A stretch of 64,000 bases of DNA from Craspedostauros australis (taxonomy: Eukaryota > Bacillariophyta > Bacillariophyceae > Mastogloiales > Achnanthaceae). The DNA lies in assembly GCA_026770025.1 (NCBI GenBank), contig JAMXDE010000013.1, forward strand, positions 310,001 to 374,000. The letters are read 5' to 3'. The position numbers and the translations under genes were made by a program. The notes below the pieces were generated by a model. That model made no database searches, was not told the origin of the DNA, and worked only from the letters and a program-made list of their open reading frames with translations. The number at the start of each line of letters is the position of its first letter. Position 1 is the stretch's first letter. Of this stretch, positions 43,093 to 54,700 are shown piece by piece.

Positions 43093-44845
43093 CGGTGTGC
43101 GTATGTGTATGCGTGTGTGTGCATGTGTGTTGTGATGACCTTGGATGATCGACTGCGGATTTCGTGGCTTGATGTCTTGAGTGGCATCATCGTCTCCAGG
43201 TGCTTCTTTCAACCATGAGCAACATGTGTGGAAGAAGTCAGCTTCGGCAGATTCGGAAAACCAAAAAGATGACCCTCACTTGTTGAATCGTGTTTCTGGA
43301 TTGTTGAAGCTGAATCACGAAGTTCGTGTCATGTCACAACACATGATCAATGTGGTCGATAATCGACTACATCGAGCCACCAACGAACGGAAGAAAAAGT
43401 CGCCAACAGAAACAACAGGAACAACAGAAAACAGAAAGCGTGGAAGGACAAACTGCCACCCGCGCCGCCACCCACAATTGCCACCACCACCAACAACAAC
43501 CGCAAAGACAGATTCGAAAGACACTCCACGATTGACCGCGCAGAGAAACACTACAGAGACTCCAAAAATCCGCAAAGCCATCGAATCTATCCAGCCACCA
43601 AGCAGCCCATACATTCATCCATCTGGCTGCTGCCTCGATCTCTGCACAGGTGTCACCGAATGCGTCGTTTCCAGCATCATCCGTTGTTTGTGTCTTTCTT
43701 TTCATCGGAACGATCGGTTTTGTTGGCGATTCAGTGCAGAGCAGAGTAGAACAGAGCGGCAACACTTGGCGCGAGTTTTACACATTTCGGTGGTGAGTAA
43801 CGAGCCCACAATTGTCTGTTGGGATTCCATCTCGGACATGCATGTGAGTGAGTGAGTGAGTGGCTGCATGGATGGATGGATGGATGCATGGGCGTCCGGA
43901 CATGCGTATGTTTACACCGTGTGCCTTTCCTCGTGCTGGCGTTGCTGTCTGCGTCTCTTGTCGTTCGTGGCTTGTCTGTCCACGCCTTCCTTTGGTAGAC
44001 CTTGGTGGTTGTGCACTGGATGGAAGGTCGGAGCTTGTTCGGTCTTCATGGGCTACCACGCCGCACTCCTACATGATGCGCAGCAACCTCCACCTGCGAT
44101 TCCCTCAGTTGTTGTGACTCCCAGTGTTTCTGCTTGCGCGAAGTCTTTTATGTTGGCATCGTCCGCAGTCTGGCGGCCCTGATGTGCTTGGATGCGGAGG
44201 CCAGAGGAAGAAGAACCAGGAGCTGCAATGATGACTGGTTGGAATGACGCAAGGACCTCTCATCACAGGCTCGTGCCCGGCTTTGTGTTCACAATCACGT
44301 TTGCGACGGGCGATCGCCGATCATCATCGGCGTTGATTCGTATGTATTATACCATTATATAACATATGGCGCATTCACCTCGTTGTGCGCATCCTCATGC
44401 TCAAGTCGATCTCGATAGCACAGCTCCATTCCTCCCAGCTTCATCTAGCGTCTATCTTGCCTTGCATCATTCATGGTGGTGGCATCGGGCATACTCCCCA
44501 CAAGGCATGCTATTCGTAACTGTGCTCGCACTTCAGCGAGTACTCGTACTGTATGCATGCTCATGTTATCAAGCATTTTGACACTGCCAATGCTGATACT
44601 CGTACGCACGCTACTCCAGAGAGAGAGACAGAGGACGCTGACCAATCTTTCCTGTGCCTGCATACCATACGTACCGCACATACTCGTACACATGCTTGTA
44701 TGTATGCAAACTCGCACGCATGTGAACACTCATGCCATCGGTTCGACGACAACTCACCAACGATTCCGCTCGCAACACCCAATACGTATGTAACACTCGG
44801 CCCTATTGTACTCTCAGCAACAACGATCAACACTATCCAGCAATC
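43093..44845. other. Intergenic between the divergent exostosin and helicase genes
   Basis: About 1.75 kb shared upstream region of two divergent genes. It contains (GAGT)n at 43844-43862, (GGAT)n at 43868-43885, an AT-rich tract at 44345-44365 and three ACTCGTAC words at 44542-44689. No supported gene. Confidence 0.55.
43844..43885. repeat. (GAGT)n and (GGAT)n microsatellites
   Basis: Two short tetranucleotide tandems separated by GGCTGCAT. Confidence 0.85.
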
Positions 44846-47800
44846 ATGCCATCGTCCAATCCATCCCAAAAGGAGTTGGGCATCTTTGAGAAGCAACGCC
44901 GGTTGGCTGCGATGATGAAGAAGCCCTCTTCTATTGGTACGCCAACCAACTCCGCTGCCAAGAGCAATCCATCGAATCCATCGGCGGTCCAAAAGGTCAA
45001 AGCTGGTGGCTTGACTCTGACCAAACGGATATCAACACCAGCATCAGCACCAGCACCAGCAACCGCCTCCTCTTCTTCCACCTCGCAGGTGCTTAGTACA
45101 AACCAGAAACCGGCCTTGAAGCGACCTCGACAGAAGCTAAGTCCGGGCAGACCTGCGGCGAAGATCATCATGATCGACCCGGTGCAACCACAGGGAACCA
45201 AGAATGAACCACCAACGAAGCGCCCATCCCTGAAGCGACCGAACCGGGCCAAACAACCAGGCCAATCGTTAGCGTCATCTTCGGCTCCACCATCGGCCCA
45301 TGGCATTCTAGCCGCAGCGCGAGCCAACGCAACGGCATCAGGTAGTACGGGCCGAGTCCCAAAGATATCGAGTAGCGGTGGCGGTACGGGAGTGGCCACG
45401 GCCGCGACTGAAGCCAGCAAAAAGGGGAGCATGACCCGCCTTGCATCGCTCGTCAGCACCATCGGCAGCGGCACAAGACTGTCCGGCATGATGAGCGAGG
45501 ATGGCATATCATCCGCTTCCTTCGCTACGAGCACCTTGCCGGATGACTTTTGGAAGAGCATCCGAGAATGGAACTTCGTGACTGACCTCGCTGATCAGCA
45601 GAAGGAGCAACAGCATCCGAACGGTCAGCAACAGAAAGGAACGAAGAACGACAACAGAAAAGGCACCTTGGACGGTTCTACTAATGCTCCTGGCGCAGAC
45701 GACGATGTTTCGCAGCAACTGGCCAGAAGCAAGAAGAAACCACTGCCTGATACCTTCATCAACCACCGCCATTACATCGCGGCTTGGGCTCCGCTTTGCA
45801 TGGCCGAGGCAAGGGCGCAGCTTCTGTCTGATATCCTGGGTGACATAGTCCCGTGACTCTTCCACTGTTGATGACGTACGTAGGACCAGTACAAAAACTT
45901 TTACGTAGAACACGTAGAAACACTACCAGCACAAAGTTGTTGACAATGGTGCGCACAGACGCCCAAAACGATGTTGGCAAAGCCAACCAGACCCCTCGAA
46001 AGCCACCGACAATGGGACGAGGACGATCAGGAAGAGGAGGCCGTCAGGCCCGTGGCAAAGGCGCTCATGGGGGAGGCCGAGGAGGGAAGAGGCAGGCCAG
46101 AGACTCACCGACCAAAAAGTCCCCAAAAAAGGGTGCGATCCAAAACGAGAACCGTTGGATTTGGAGCCACCAGCACGAAAGAAGCTGGGGAGACATCCTC
46201 AGAGAGAGAAACTTGATGACCCGCGGAACAGAGCCGTTCACGGCAACCACCGGAGAAGATGGAGCGCTTGACGAGTCGATCGCCTTCGTGAGAGAGATGA
46301 GCGACGAGCTAGCAGACGGAGCAACCTTGGAACAATGGAAGGTCCTCTTTGAGGACGCGTACGACAACAAATTACCAGCGGAATCCAACCTGCAGGTGAT
46401 CCAAGTCATGGTGCGGCTAGTGGCCACTTCGAACATCTTCTCGTCCTCAATGTGGAAATTGGGACAAATCAAAGCCACACACGAGACATCGGCGTGGATC
46501 GCCGCCCGAGTGGTGTTCATGCAAGTGAAAGGAATCCGGTTCGACGACGACGAGGACAAGGATGAAGCACAAGCTACCTCCCCGAACCCGTCTTCGAAGA
46601 AGAAGTCGCGCAAGCCACGCAGGAAGGTCATGGCGTACCCACGGAAGGCCCCACAGGCCAGAGAATTGCAGAGCGTCAACGACGTCTTGAGCGACTTTCA
46701 CAAAACGTTCTTCGACGTGCGTCTACCGATGTCCAGGGAAGGCAGCGAAACCCCATTGGTACAAGTCATCGCGAGCCTCAACGCCCTCAGAGCATTCATC
46801 TTCCGCGCGGACTCTAAAGCGCAAATTCTGGCGTGGCGCAAGAGCAAAGAGTTGCGTCCTTGGACCGTGGCGGATGTGGCATGGACCAACAGGGAGACGC
46901 TGAAACAGTTCGTGGAAAGTCTATACGCCCGGACTGGTTTCATGACTTACACCCGCATCTGGGTGGCCCACAAACAAGACCTGGACGTGTTCGAGGACGA
47001 CGGCACCCTGGCAGCAGCTGCGATTTCCTTCCGCAAGTCCGACATCCAAGAACACAATGTCGTCGCGGCAGGATGGCTGTTTGGAAGCCATAGCTCCATG
47101 AACACCGACGACCTTGCTGAAGTGATCAACGTCAACGAGCTGGTGAAAAACCAATTCGTGGTTCAGCTTCGGGTGAGGGAAATCCAGCTGGTCAGGAGGC
47201 GCGGCCGCAGACCAGACACAGACGACTTCCGGAACCGACCCAGGGCGACCCACATCATGTGCGGGGAATCCAAGTCAAGGGTGTGTCGTGTGGCGATGAA
47301 GGAGATGTTCAATCACAGAGCGGACACCGTCCGTCTCTTGGGAAAGCAGATGCGTTTCATGCCAGATGCCCTTGACCAGAGATTCCACCACCCCCCGTCG
47401 GAACTCGCAAACCTGAGCTCGATGGTGGCGCACCAAGTGGCGTTCGAGAAGAAGATGATGACTCAAGGCGTCTACTCCATCATGCAGCTGGATGTCGAAG
47501 TGCCTATCTGGAACCTCACACTCCGCGAGGTGGTCATGAACCTGCGCTCCTTTGAAGACCCTGACTACACACTGTTTGTGTCAGTGGACACAGACAAAGC
47601 GGACCGCAACAGGACCTTCTTTGTGTTCCACCCCAAACGACAAGTGGAGGCCAGAGAGCTGATCTCGAAGCTCCCATTCTTCTGCAGCAAGAAGCTCGAC
47701 CACAAGTGCCAAGGCTGGTTCACACCAGAAGCCTGGGCGCAAAACGAGTTTTACGACGTGGACTGGGAAACCGGGCTTGTGAGAAGCAAAGAGGAACTCG

Positions 47801-48677
47801 AAATGGGACAGCTGGTGCAGGCAGGAGCACACTTCCTGGATCTGGATGAAGAAGAGATGATCGGCCTCACTGCGGCTGATGTCGGGTGGGAAGGCTACGT
47901 CGATGAGAACGGAAAAATGAAGCCCGTTCCGCTTCTGAAATTTGAAGTGGAAATGACGTCGAACCCCAGAATCCAAAACGGAGACAACGGTACGGTGGCA
48001 ACCTTCGCGACGGCCACAGTAGCGCAGCAATCGGCACACGTAGGCACGGCAATCGCCAACACAGCGAGAAACAAGTCGGCCAATCCGCGGCAATTCGCAG
48101 CAGACCCATCGGCGAAAACAGACTTCGACGTGGATAATCCGGGCATCAGCATCCCTGAAGGCGAAGAGAGTGTGTCAGACGACGGAGAACTATCTATGGC
48201 AGCGGGAACGGATGGCAAAGAAAGCAGTGCGACCTCGAGTGAGGACGACGAGAGCGATGATGAGGAGCAGAGTGTGGAGGACATGGAAACAGAAGATCCA
48301 ATGGACACCGAACAAACCAAGCAGGCAGGCGCAGACGCCGCACGAGTCGAGTAAAAAAAAAAAAAAAACAACAACAACAAGAAGGAGCCCCGACGGAAAA
48401 TCGAGCAACAGCAATAACAAGACACCGATCGAAACAACGGCAACACAACAACGAGACGAAGGCAAGGCAACTCACAGCTGCACAGATAGAAGGCCAAGGA
48501 GACGAACAAATACAATACGGCATCATCGAAGCATAACGTACCGCGACAGCGAACATCGACAACAGTTGTAACAACACAGGCATCAACACCAGGCCCACGC
48601 GACAGCAACAGCAACAGCAACACCGACAGCATCAACAACAACAACGATAACATAACAATAACAACGATAGCACCAAT

Positions 48678-48739
<62 letters not shown>

Positions 48740-51700
48740 CCACAATATCAACAACTACGACAACAACCACCACCAACGACCACCGACATCGCCGCCCACG
48801 TAGGCAACAACGACAACATCAACGAAAACAACAACGGCGGAGTCAACGATAACGACACCAACAAGGTCAGAGTCGAACCGGAAGGATTGTGACCACAGAG
48901 CCAACAATCACCACAACACCATCAGTGCCAAGGTTTCGGTGCCCCGGTTCCACTGAGTACCGGAGACAACACCATGACAGACCAGGAGGCGCTAGATGCA
49001 GCAAGTAGGCTAAACGATGCTTGCGGGGATCCGATGACGGAAAAGGCTAAGGCGACGATCCGCATCGTATACCAAAATGTAGCCCAGTTACCCATTCACA
49101 CGTACCAGCAGAAGAACGAGGAGATCTTCGGGTTCATTAAATCAAGCGACTTGGACATGCTATGCATGGCGGAAACCAACATACGTTGGGACTACGCACG
49201 ACCGCACGACCAGTGGGCAGAGCGATCCAGACGACAGCTACCCCGATCTAAACACTCCTTTGCTTACAACACGCACGAAGACAAAAGAGACCCGCGACTG
49301 TATGGAGGAGCAGGGGTGGTCGTAACGGCGCAAATGGCCGCACGTACGTTTCAAACTGGAACCGATGAGAGTGGTATGGGTCGGTGGTGTTGGACCCTCA
49401 CGGAAGGGAAAGGCACCAAGAGATTGCGAGTCATCGCAGCCTACAGGCCATGCCGGTCTACTGAGGGAGCCACCACGGTCTGGGCACAACAGACGCGAGC
49501 ACTGCACGCTACCGGAAGAGAAGAGGACCCGCACGAAGCCTGGATCACAGACATAACAGCCGAGATACACAAGTGGAAAGCGGATGGCGACACCATTGTA
49601 CTAGGAGTGGACCTGAATGACGATGTCATGGATAGCCCGACCGCCAAACGCCTCGAGGCCGCAGGGTTGCAAAACACGGTACAGAAACGAATAGGACGAG
49701 ACCTATCTCGCCGAGCAACACAACAACGCAACCGCAGCGGTATTCCTATCGACGCGATATTCGCCTCTGAAGGAGTCGTCCTGGAGAAAGCCGGCTACTT
49801 GGAGTTTGGTGCAGCAATCCCGTCCGATCACAGAGCGGTGTGGATCGATATCAGCTTCGACCAGGTATTGGGAACAGGTATCAAACCGGTTCGCAAGGCT
49901 ACGCCACGCCGTCTTGTGCTGAGTGACCCCCGAGTTATGCAACGGTACAATGACGCGCTTCTAGAAGAATACGGAAGACACAACATCTTCGACCGCACGC
50001 AGAAGATGTGGCTCACAGCCAAGACCCAAGGGTGGAGACTGACTCACGACCAACGCCGCCAATACGACAAGCTTCTTACTCAAACATACGAGATCCGCCG
50101 GCACGCGGAGAAGGGGTGTCGCAAGCTGAAGATGGGAGGGGCCGCCTGGTCTCCAGAACTGCAACACGCAAGGAACGTGATCAAACACTGGTCCCTGGAG
50201 GTCAAACACCTGGCAGGGGTAAAGGTCAGCTCGTCGCTCCGGTGCCGCACACGGAAGCTGGTGGGACTGGAGGTAGGGGAGACTCTGCTCCAGGCACAAC
50301 AACGCCGATCGGAGGCATACACCACATACTACAAGCAAAAGAAGGACCACGAAAAGGCCCGTCAAGAGTTTCTGGTACAGATAGCCAGGCAACGACACGA
50401 CGCCCATGAACAAGAATACGAAGCCGCACTGCAATCCCTGATGAATCGAGAGAAACAACGGGAACAAGCGGGACGCCTTCGAGCCGTGTTTGGGCAAGAC
50501 AAGTCGATGACGACGAAGGTCTTATTCACGGATGACGAAGGCCGATTGCAGGAATGCACGGAACAACACGACATCGTCACAGCGTGCATAAGGGAAAACA
50601 AACGACGATTTTCCCAAGCAGACCAGACCCCTTGCATGTCGGGCCAGACGAAAAGGATCATGGACCGGATTTGGAATCCAGCACTGGAGACACAACTCAT
50701 CAACGCGCAGGGATCCACCCCAGAAGTGCCGGATCCTATGACTCATGCCCTGCTGCAGTCCTTACAACCCATTGCACAAGACAAGGAGGAACTTACGACA
50801 GAGGAGCACATCAAAGCGTGGAAACGACAGACGGAACTGACGAACTCAGAACCGAGCACGCCGCACTTCGGACACTACAAAGCAGCGATGTCCGTCAAGA
50901 GCCTAGCAGACGCCGACATGATGTTGAGGGACATTCCGTACCAAACAGGCCATTCGCCGAGACCATGGCAAAGGATCACCGACGTCGAGATACTGAAGAA
51001 GGCGCAAGTCTTCAACATCGAAAAGATGAGGACTATACAATTGATGGACGCGCAGTTTAATCTGAACAACAAAAGACTTGGACGACAAATGATGCAAACT
51101 GCGGAGAAAGCAGGATGGCTCTCGGGATTCCAATTTGGTAGCCGCAAATGCAGGTCGGCAATCAGCGCAGCACTGAACAAGCGTATCAGCATTGACCTGG
51201 GTTTCCAGCGGAAAGTGGCGGTCTCATTCTGCTCCAACGACGCAAAATCCTGTTACGACAGGATAGTCCCAAACTTCGCGGCGACGGTGATGATGGCGGC
51301 CGGAGCGAACAGATCGGCGACGAGAAGCATGTTCAAGACGCTCCGAGACGCACAGCACCACATTAGCACCGCATACGGAGTGTCTGATAGATCATATGGT
51401 CGCGGGGCGGATTGCCAGATGCACGGCATTGGCCAAGGGAACGGGGCAGGACCGGCTATTTGGGCGGTCATCAGTTCCGTCATGTTTAACGCTATGGGTC
51501 TTCTTGGTCATGCCTCGCCGCTACAGACCCCTGACGAGCAGACGATCTCAATTCTGGGATCAGCCTTTGTGGACGACACGGACCTAGTGAGGCTGGAAAC
51601 AGGTGGCACAGTGACGGCGGACACGGAAGCCTTTAAGGCGATGGTACAAGACTGGAGCAAGCTGCTGCATGTTACCGGCGGTGCTCTCGTGCCGAGCAAG

Positions 51701-54700
51701 TCTGCTTGGTGGGCGATGCAACCGGAATTCGTTTCAGGACAATGGACGTGGCAAGACGCCAACCCGTTGACCACCATCAATATCAACGACGGGCACGACT
51801 CAGCGGCGGAAATACCGTACAAACCAATGGACCAGCCACTCTTCACGTTGGGAGTGTTCATTGACTTCGACGGGAATCAAGAAGCGCAGGCTGACAGACT
51901 CCGCAAGAAAGCAGAAGAATTCGGGGGACGCATGCGGACGGCGAAAATTTCTCCAGCCGACGCAAGGTCTGCCCTCACGCTGCGGTTCATGAAGACGATT
52001 GAATACGCGCTTCCAATGGTTCAGCTTACTCGGCCACAATGGCGGCGGATCATGGCCCCGGCGTTGCTGGCAGCACTCCCGAAAATGGGGGTATCCAGGA
52101 ACTTCCCGAGAGACTTGGTGTATGGTACGACGTCACTGGGCGGGCTGGGGATCATCAACCCAGCCAATATGCAGTTGATTTCGCAGGTCCAGCTGGCCTT
52201 CGACGAAGTCCATCGTGGCACCCAAACTGGGGAAATGATCAAATGCTCTATTCTGGCCTTGAAAGAGGAGCTGGGAGTGGAGCGATCTCTGTTCCGGTAC
52301 TCACACAAGGACATCGGACACTGCGCCACGAGTTGCTGGGTCACCGGACTCTGGCAACAGCTTCACGACACCAGCATAGACATCCTCGAAACCACGAAGT
52401 CGGCGACTCGCCAGCGGCGAGGCGACAAGTGCTTGATGGACATCTGGCTCAGCCAGGGTGTGAAAGGAGCTCAGCTATACCATCTGAATATGGTGCGTCA
52501 GAAGCTGGGTGTGATACGAATGTCAGATATCACGTCGGCTAACGGAACGAGAATACTGGCGGAGGCGCATGACGGAATCGCCGCTTCGACCCTGCCCAAG
52601 CAATGGGCAAGCCAACCTGACCGCCTCCCGAGCGGCTGGTGGAAGGAATGGCAGCGGTGGTGCAAATTCATGTGCTTCCGAGGCTTGACGCTCCACCAAC
52701 CTCTGGGTAGGTGGCACAGCGATGATAGGACCTGGCGGTGGTGGAAGCTACCGTATACAGACGTGATCTTTGACATGGCCACTCGTCCAATCCAGCGCTA
52801 CAGGCAGCGTCTCACCAGCCGGACCCGTCGACAGCGATTCACTAGGGCTGGACACGTCGAGGTGCTCCCAGCGGGGGCCAAGCGCGTGTCTGTCACGATG
52901 ATCGAGACGGGAATCGAGTGGGATGGCCATGTGGGCCTGGCTGAGCCGAGCGACGAGCCCTCGGAAGGCTACAACCCGGTTGAGCAGCTGCAGGGAGAGC
53001 TACAGCCTCACGACGCAGTAAGGGCAGCCAGACGTGGAAAGCTGCTGGTGGTGAGTGACGGTTCGTTCAAGGATTTCCGAGGAACCTCGTCATCGATACT
53101 GTTTGATGCCGAGTCTAACGCCAGCATGAGCTGCAACACCTTTGTCCCAGGACCCCGAGAGGTACAAAGCGCCTACAGAAGCGAACTGGCAGGTGTATGG
53201 GCGTCTCTGGCGGTCATATCCAGGATGCCAGGGCTGGACGAGGACTGCGTGATCACGCTGGCCTTAGACGGTAAACAGGCCATGCTACGAGCGCAAGAGG
53301 ACGAGCTCCGCCCACATCAGCGAGACTGGGACGTGCTTACCGAGATCCGGAAGCTTCGGCAACAGATTCGGGCCACTCTAAAATGGGAATGGGTCAAAGG
53401 TCACCAGGACGATACTGGGAAGACGCTGACCACCCTGGAGCGGCTCAATGTGATTGTCGACGACAATGCTAAGCGGTTCTGGGCTGAGACAGCACAACGC
53501 CGAATGGTGAAAAGATGGAACACGAGCACCGATCGATGGCGTCTACGTCTCCGAGACACGGATGCTTCGCATGTGGACAAGCACGCATTGAACGAGATAC
53601 TTCAGGCGGCGGAAGCCGCCACCTATTGGTCGTCGAAGTTTCAGTGGGAGGACGAACAGGCCGCAGCGGTGGACTGGCACACGTACAGGTCAACGAGGTC
53701 GGCCAATAAGAGCAAGGCGATGGTTACCTTCATGTCCAAGTGGTCCTCTGGTTTCATCGGTGTCAACAAGAAACTACACCAGATGGGACAGCGACCCACG
53801 GCGAAGTGCCAATTCTGTCACCACGAGGAAACGACGGAACACGTGCTGCAGTGCCCAGAACATCAGGAAGCTTGGCAGGACTCCACGGCCGAACTGATCG
53901 CCACCATGGTGAGAATTGGTACGTCTCCGCGACTGGTCCAGAACATGCGAGTGGGGCTAGTGCGGTGGAGACGGAAGCTGAGAACGGATGGACCTCAGAG
54001 CGCGGTAGGTTGGTATCCTCTGCTAGCAGGCTTTCTACACAAGGATTGGGTGCGAACACAGAGGCAGTGGATGAAAACGCACGAGTGCCTTTTCCCTGAC
54101 GCTAGGGCGTGGGCAGGTGAAGTCACCCGATGGATTTGGAAAGTACCTTGGACGATATGGACGGCGAGAAATGCGAAAGTGCACGACGGGGATCAGCATC
54201 CAACTACGCAGGAATTGCGCAGGCAGGTGCGCCGGATAACCCAGAGTGCCAGCCAAGACATGACGGCGTCAGAACTGCAGCTCTTACGAGACGGACGCAA
54301 CATCGAGTACGGCACCGAAACCCAAATGCGACAATGGGTGCATTCGATGACGGCAGTACAGGCCGCAGTCAAAGCCCGACGGCGGTCGCGTTCCATGCAA
54401 GCGGAACGACAGGCCATGGCAACGTGGCTAGGCCTAGATTGAGTAGAATCTCGACAGCTCGCTCGAAGCTCGGTCCTACGGGGCCGGCGACGGCGAGGGT
54501 AAAGCCTTATGGCACATCTATGATGTAATCACTGAGTTATTATTATTATGATATCCTGGGTGACATCGGCCAGTACTTTGAGCGCAACAAAGGTGGGAGA
54601 GGAGGCAGCGCGTCGCCGTTGGTTCTCGTCAAGGTGGAAACGACGTCGAGATCGGGCACCCACCGACGTGGGAGGAATCTCAATGTCCACGAGGACCTGT

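Larger units (their letters stand above)
45847..54548 (+). mobile_element. Full-length-looking non-LTR retrotransposon (LINE) with APE-type endonuclease and RNase H
   Basis: 8702 bp between 18-bp direct repeats, on the same strand as the host gene. It carries two long uninterrupted frames: a basic ORF1 (45871-48354) and an ORF2 (48974-54442) with endonuclease, reverse transcriptase, RNase H and a zinc knuckle. The 3' end is (TTA)4 at 54537-54548 rather than poly(A), which fits several LINE clades with simple-repeat tails. The first ATG lies only 24 nt inside the 5' boundary. It lies in a coding exon of a Sen1-type helicase. The clade is not certain; the EN-RT-RNH architecture is shared by I, Tad and related groups. 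Confidence 0.92.

Noticed and set aside
47895-48776. Minus-strand frame with long Val runs
   Set aside because: Antisense of the LINE ORF1 tail and the CAA repeat, which creates the Val runs.
45847-54548. LINE removed from helicase RNA as an intron
   Set aside because: The boundary sequences (CAT/AGTCCC and TTA/TGATAT) lack GT and AG at the ends.
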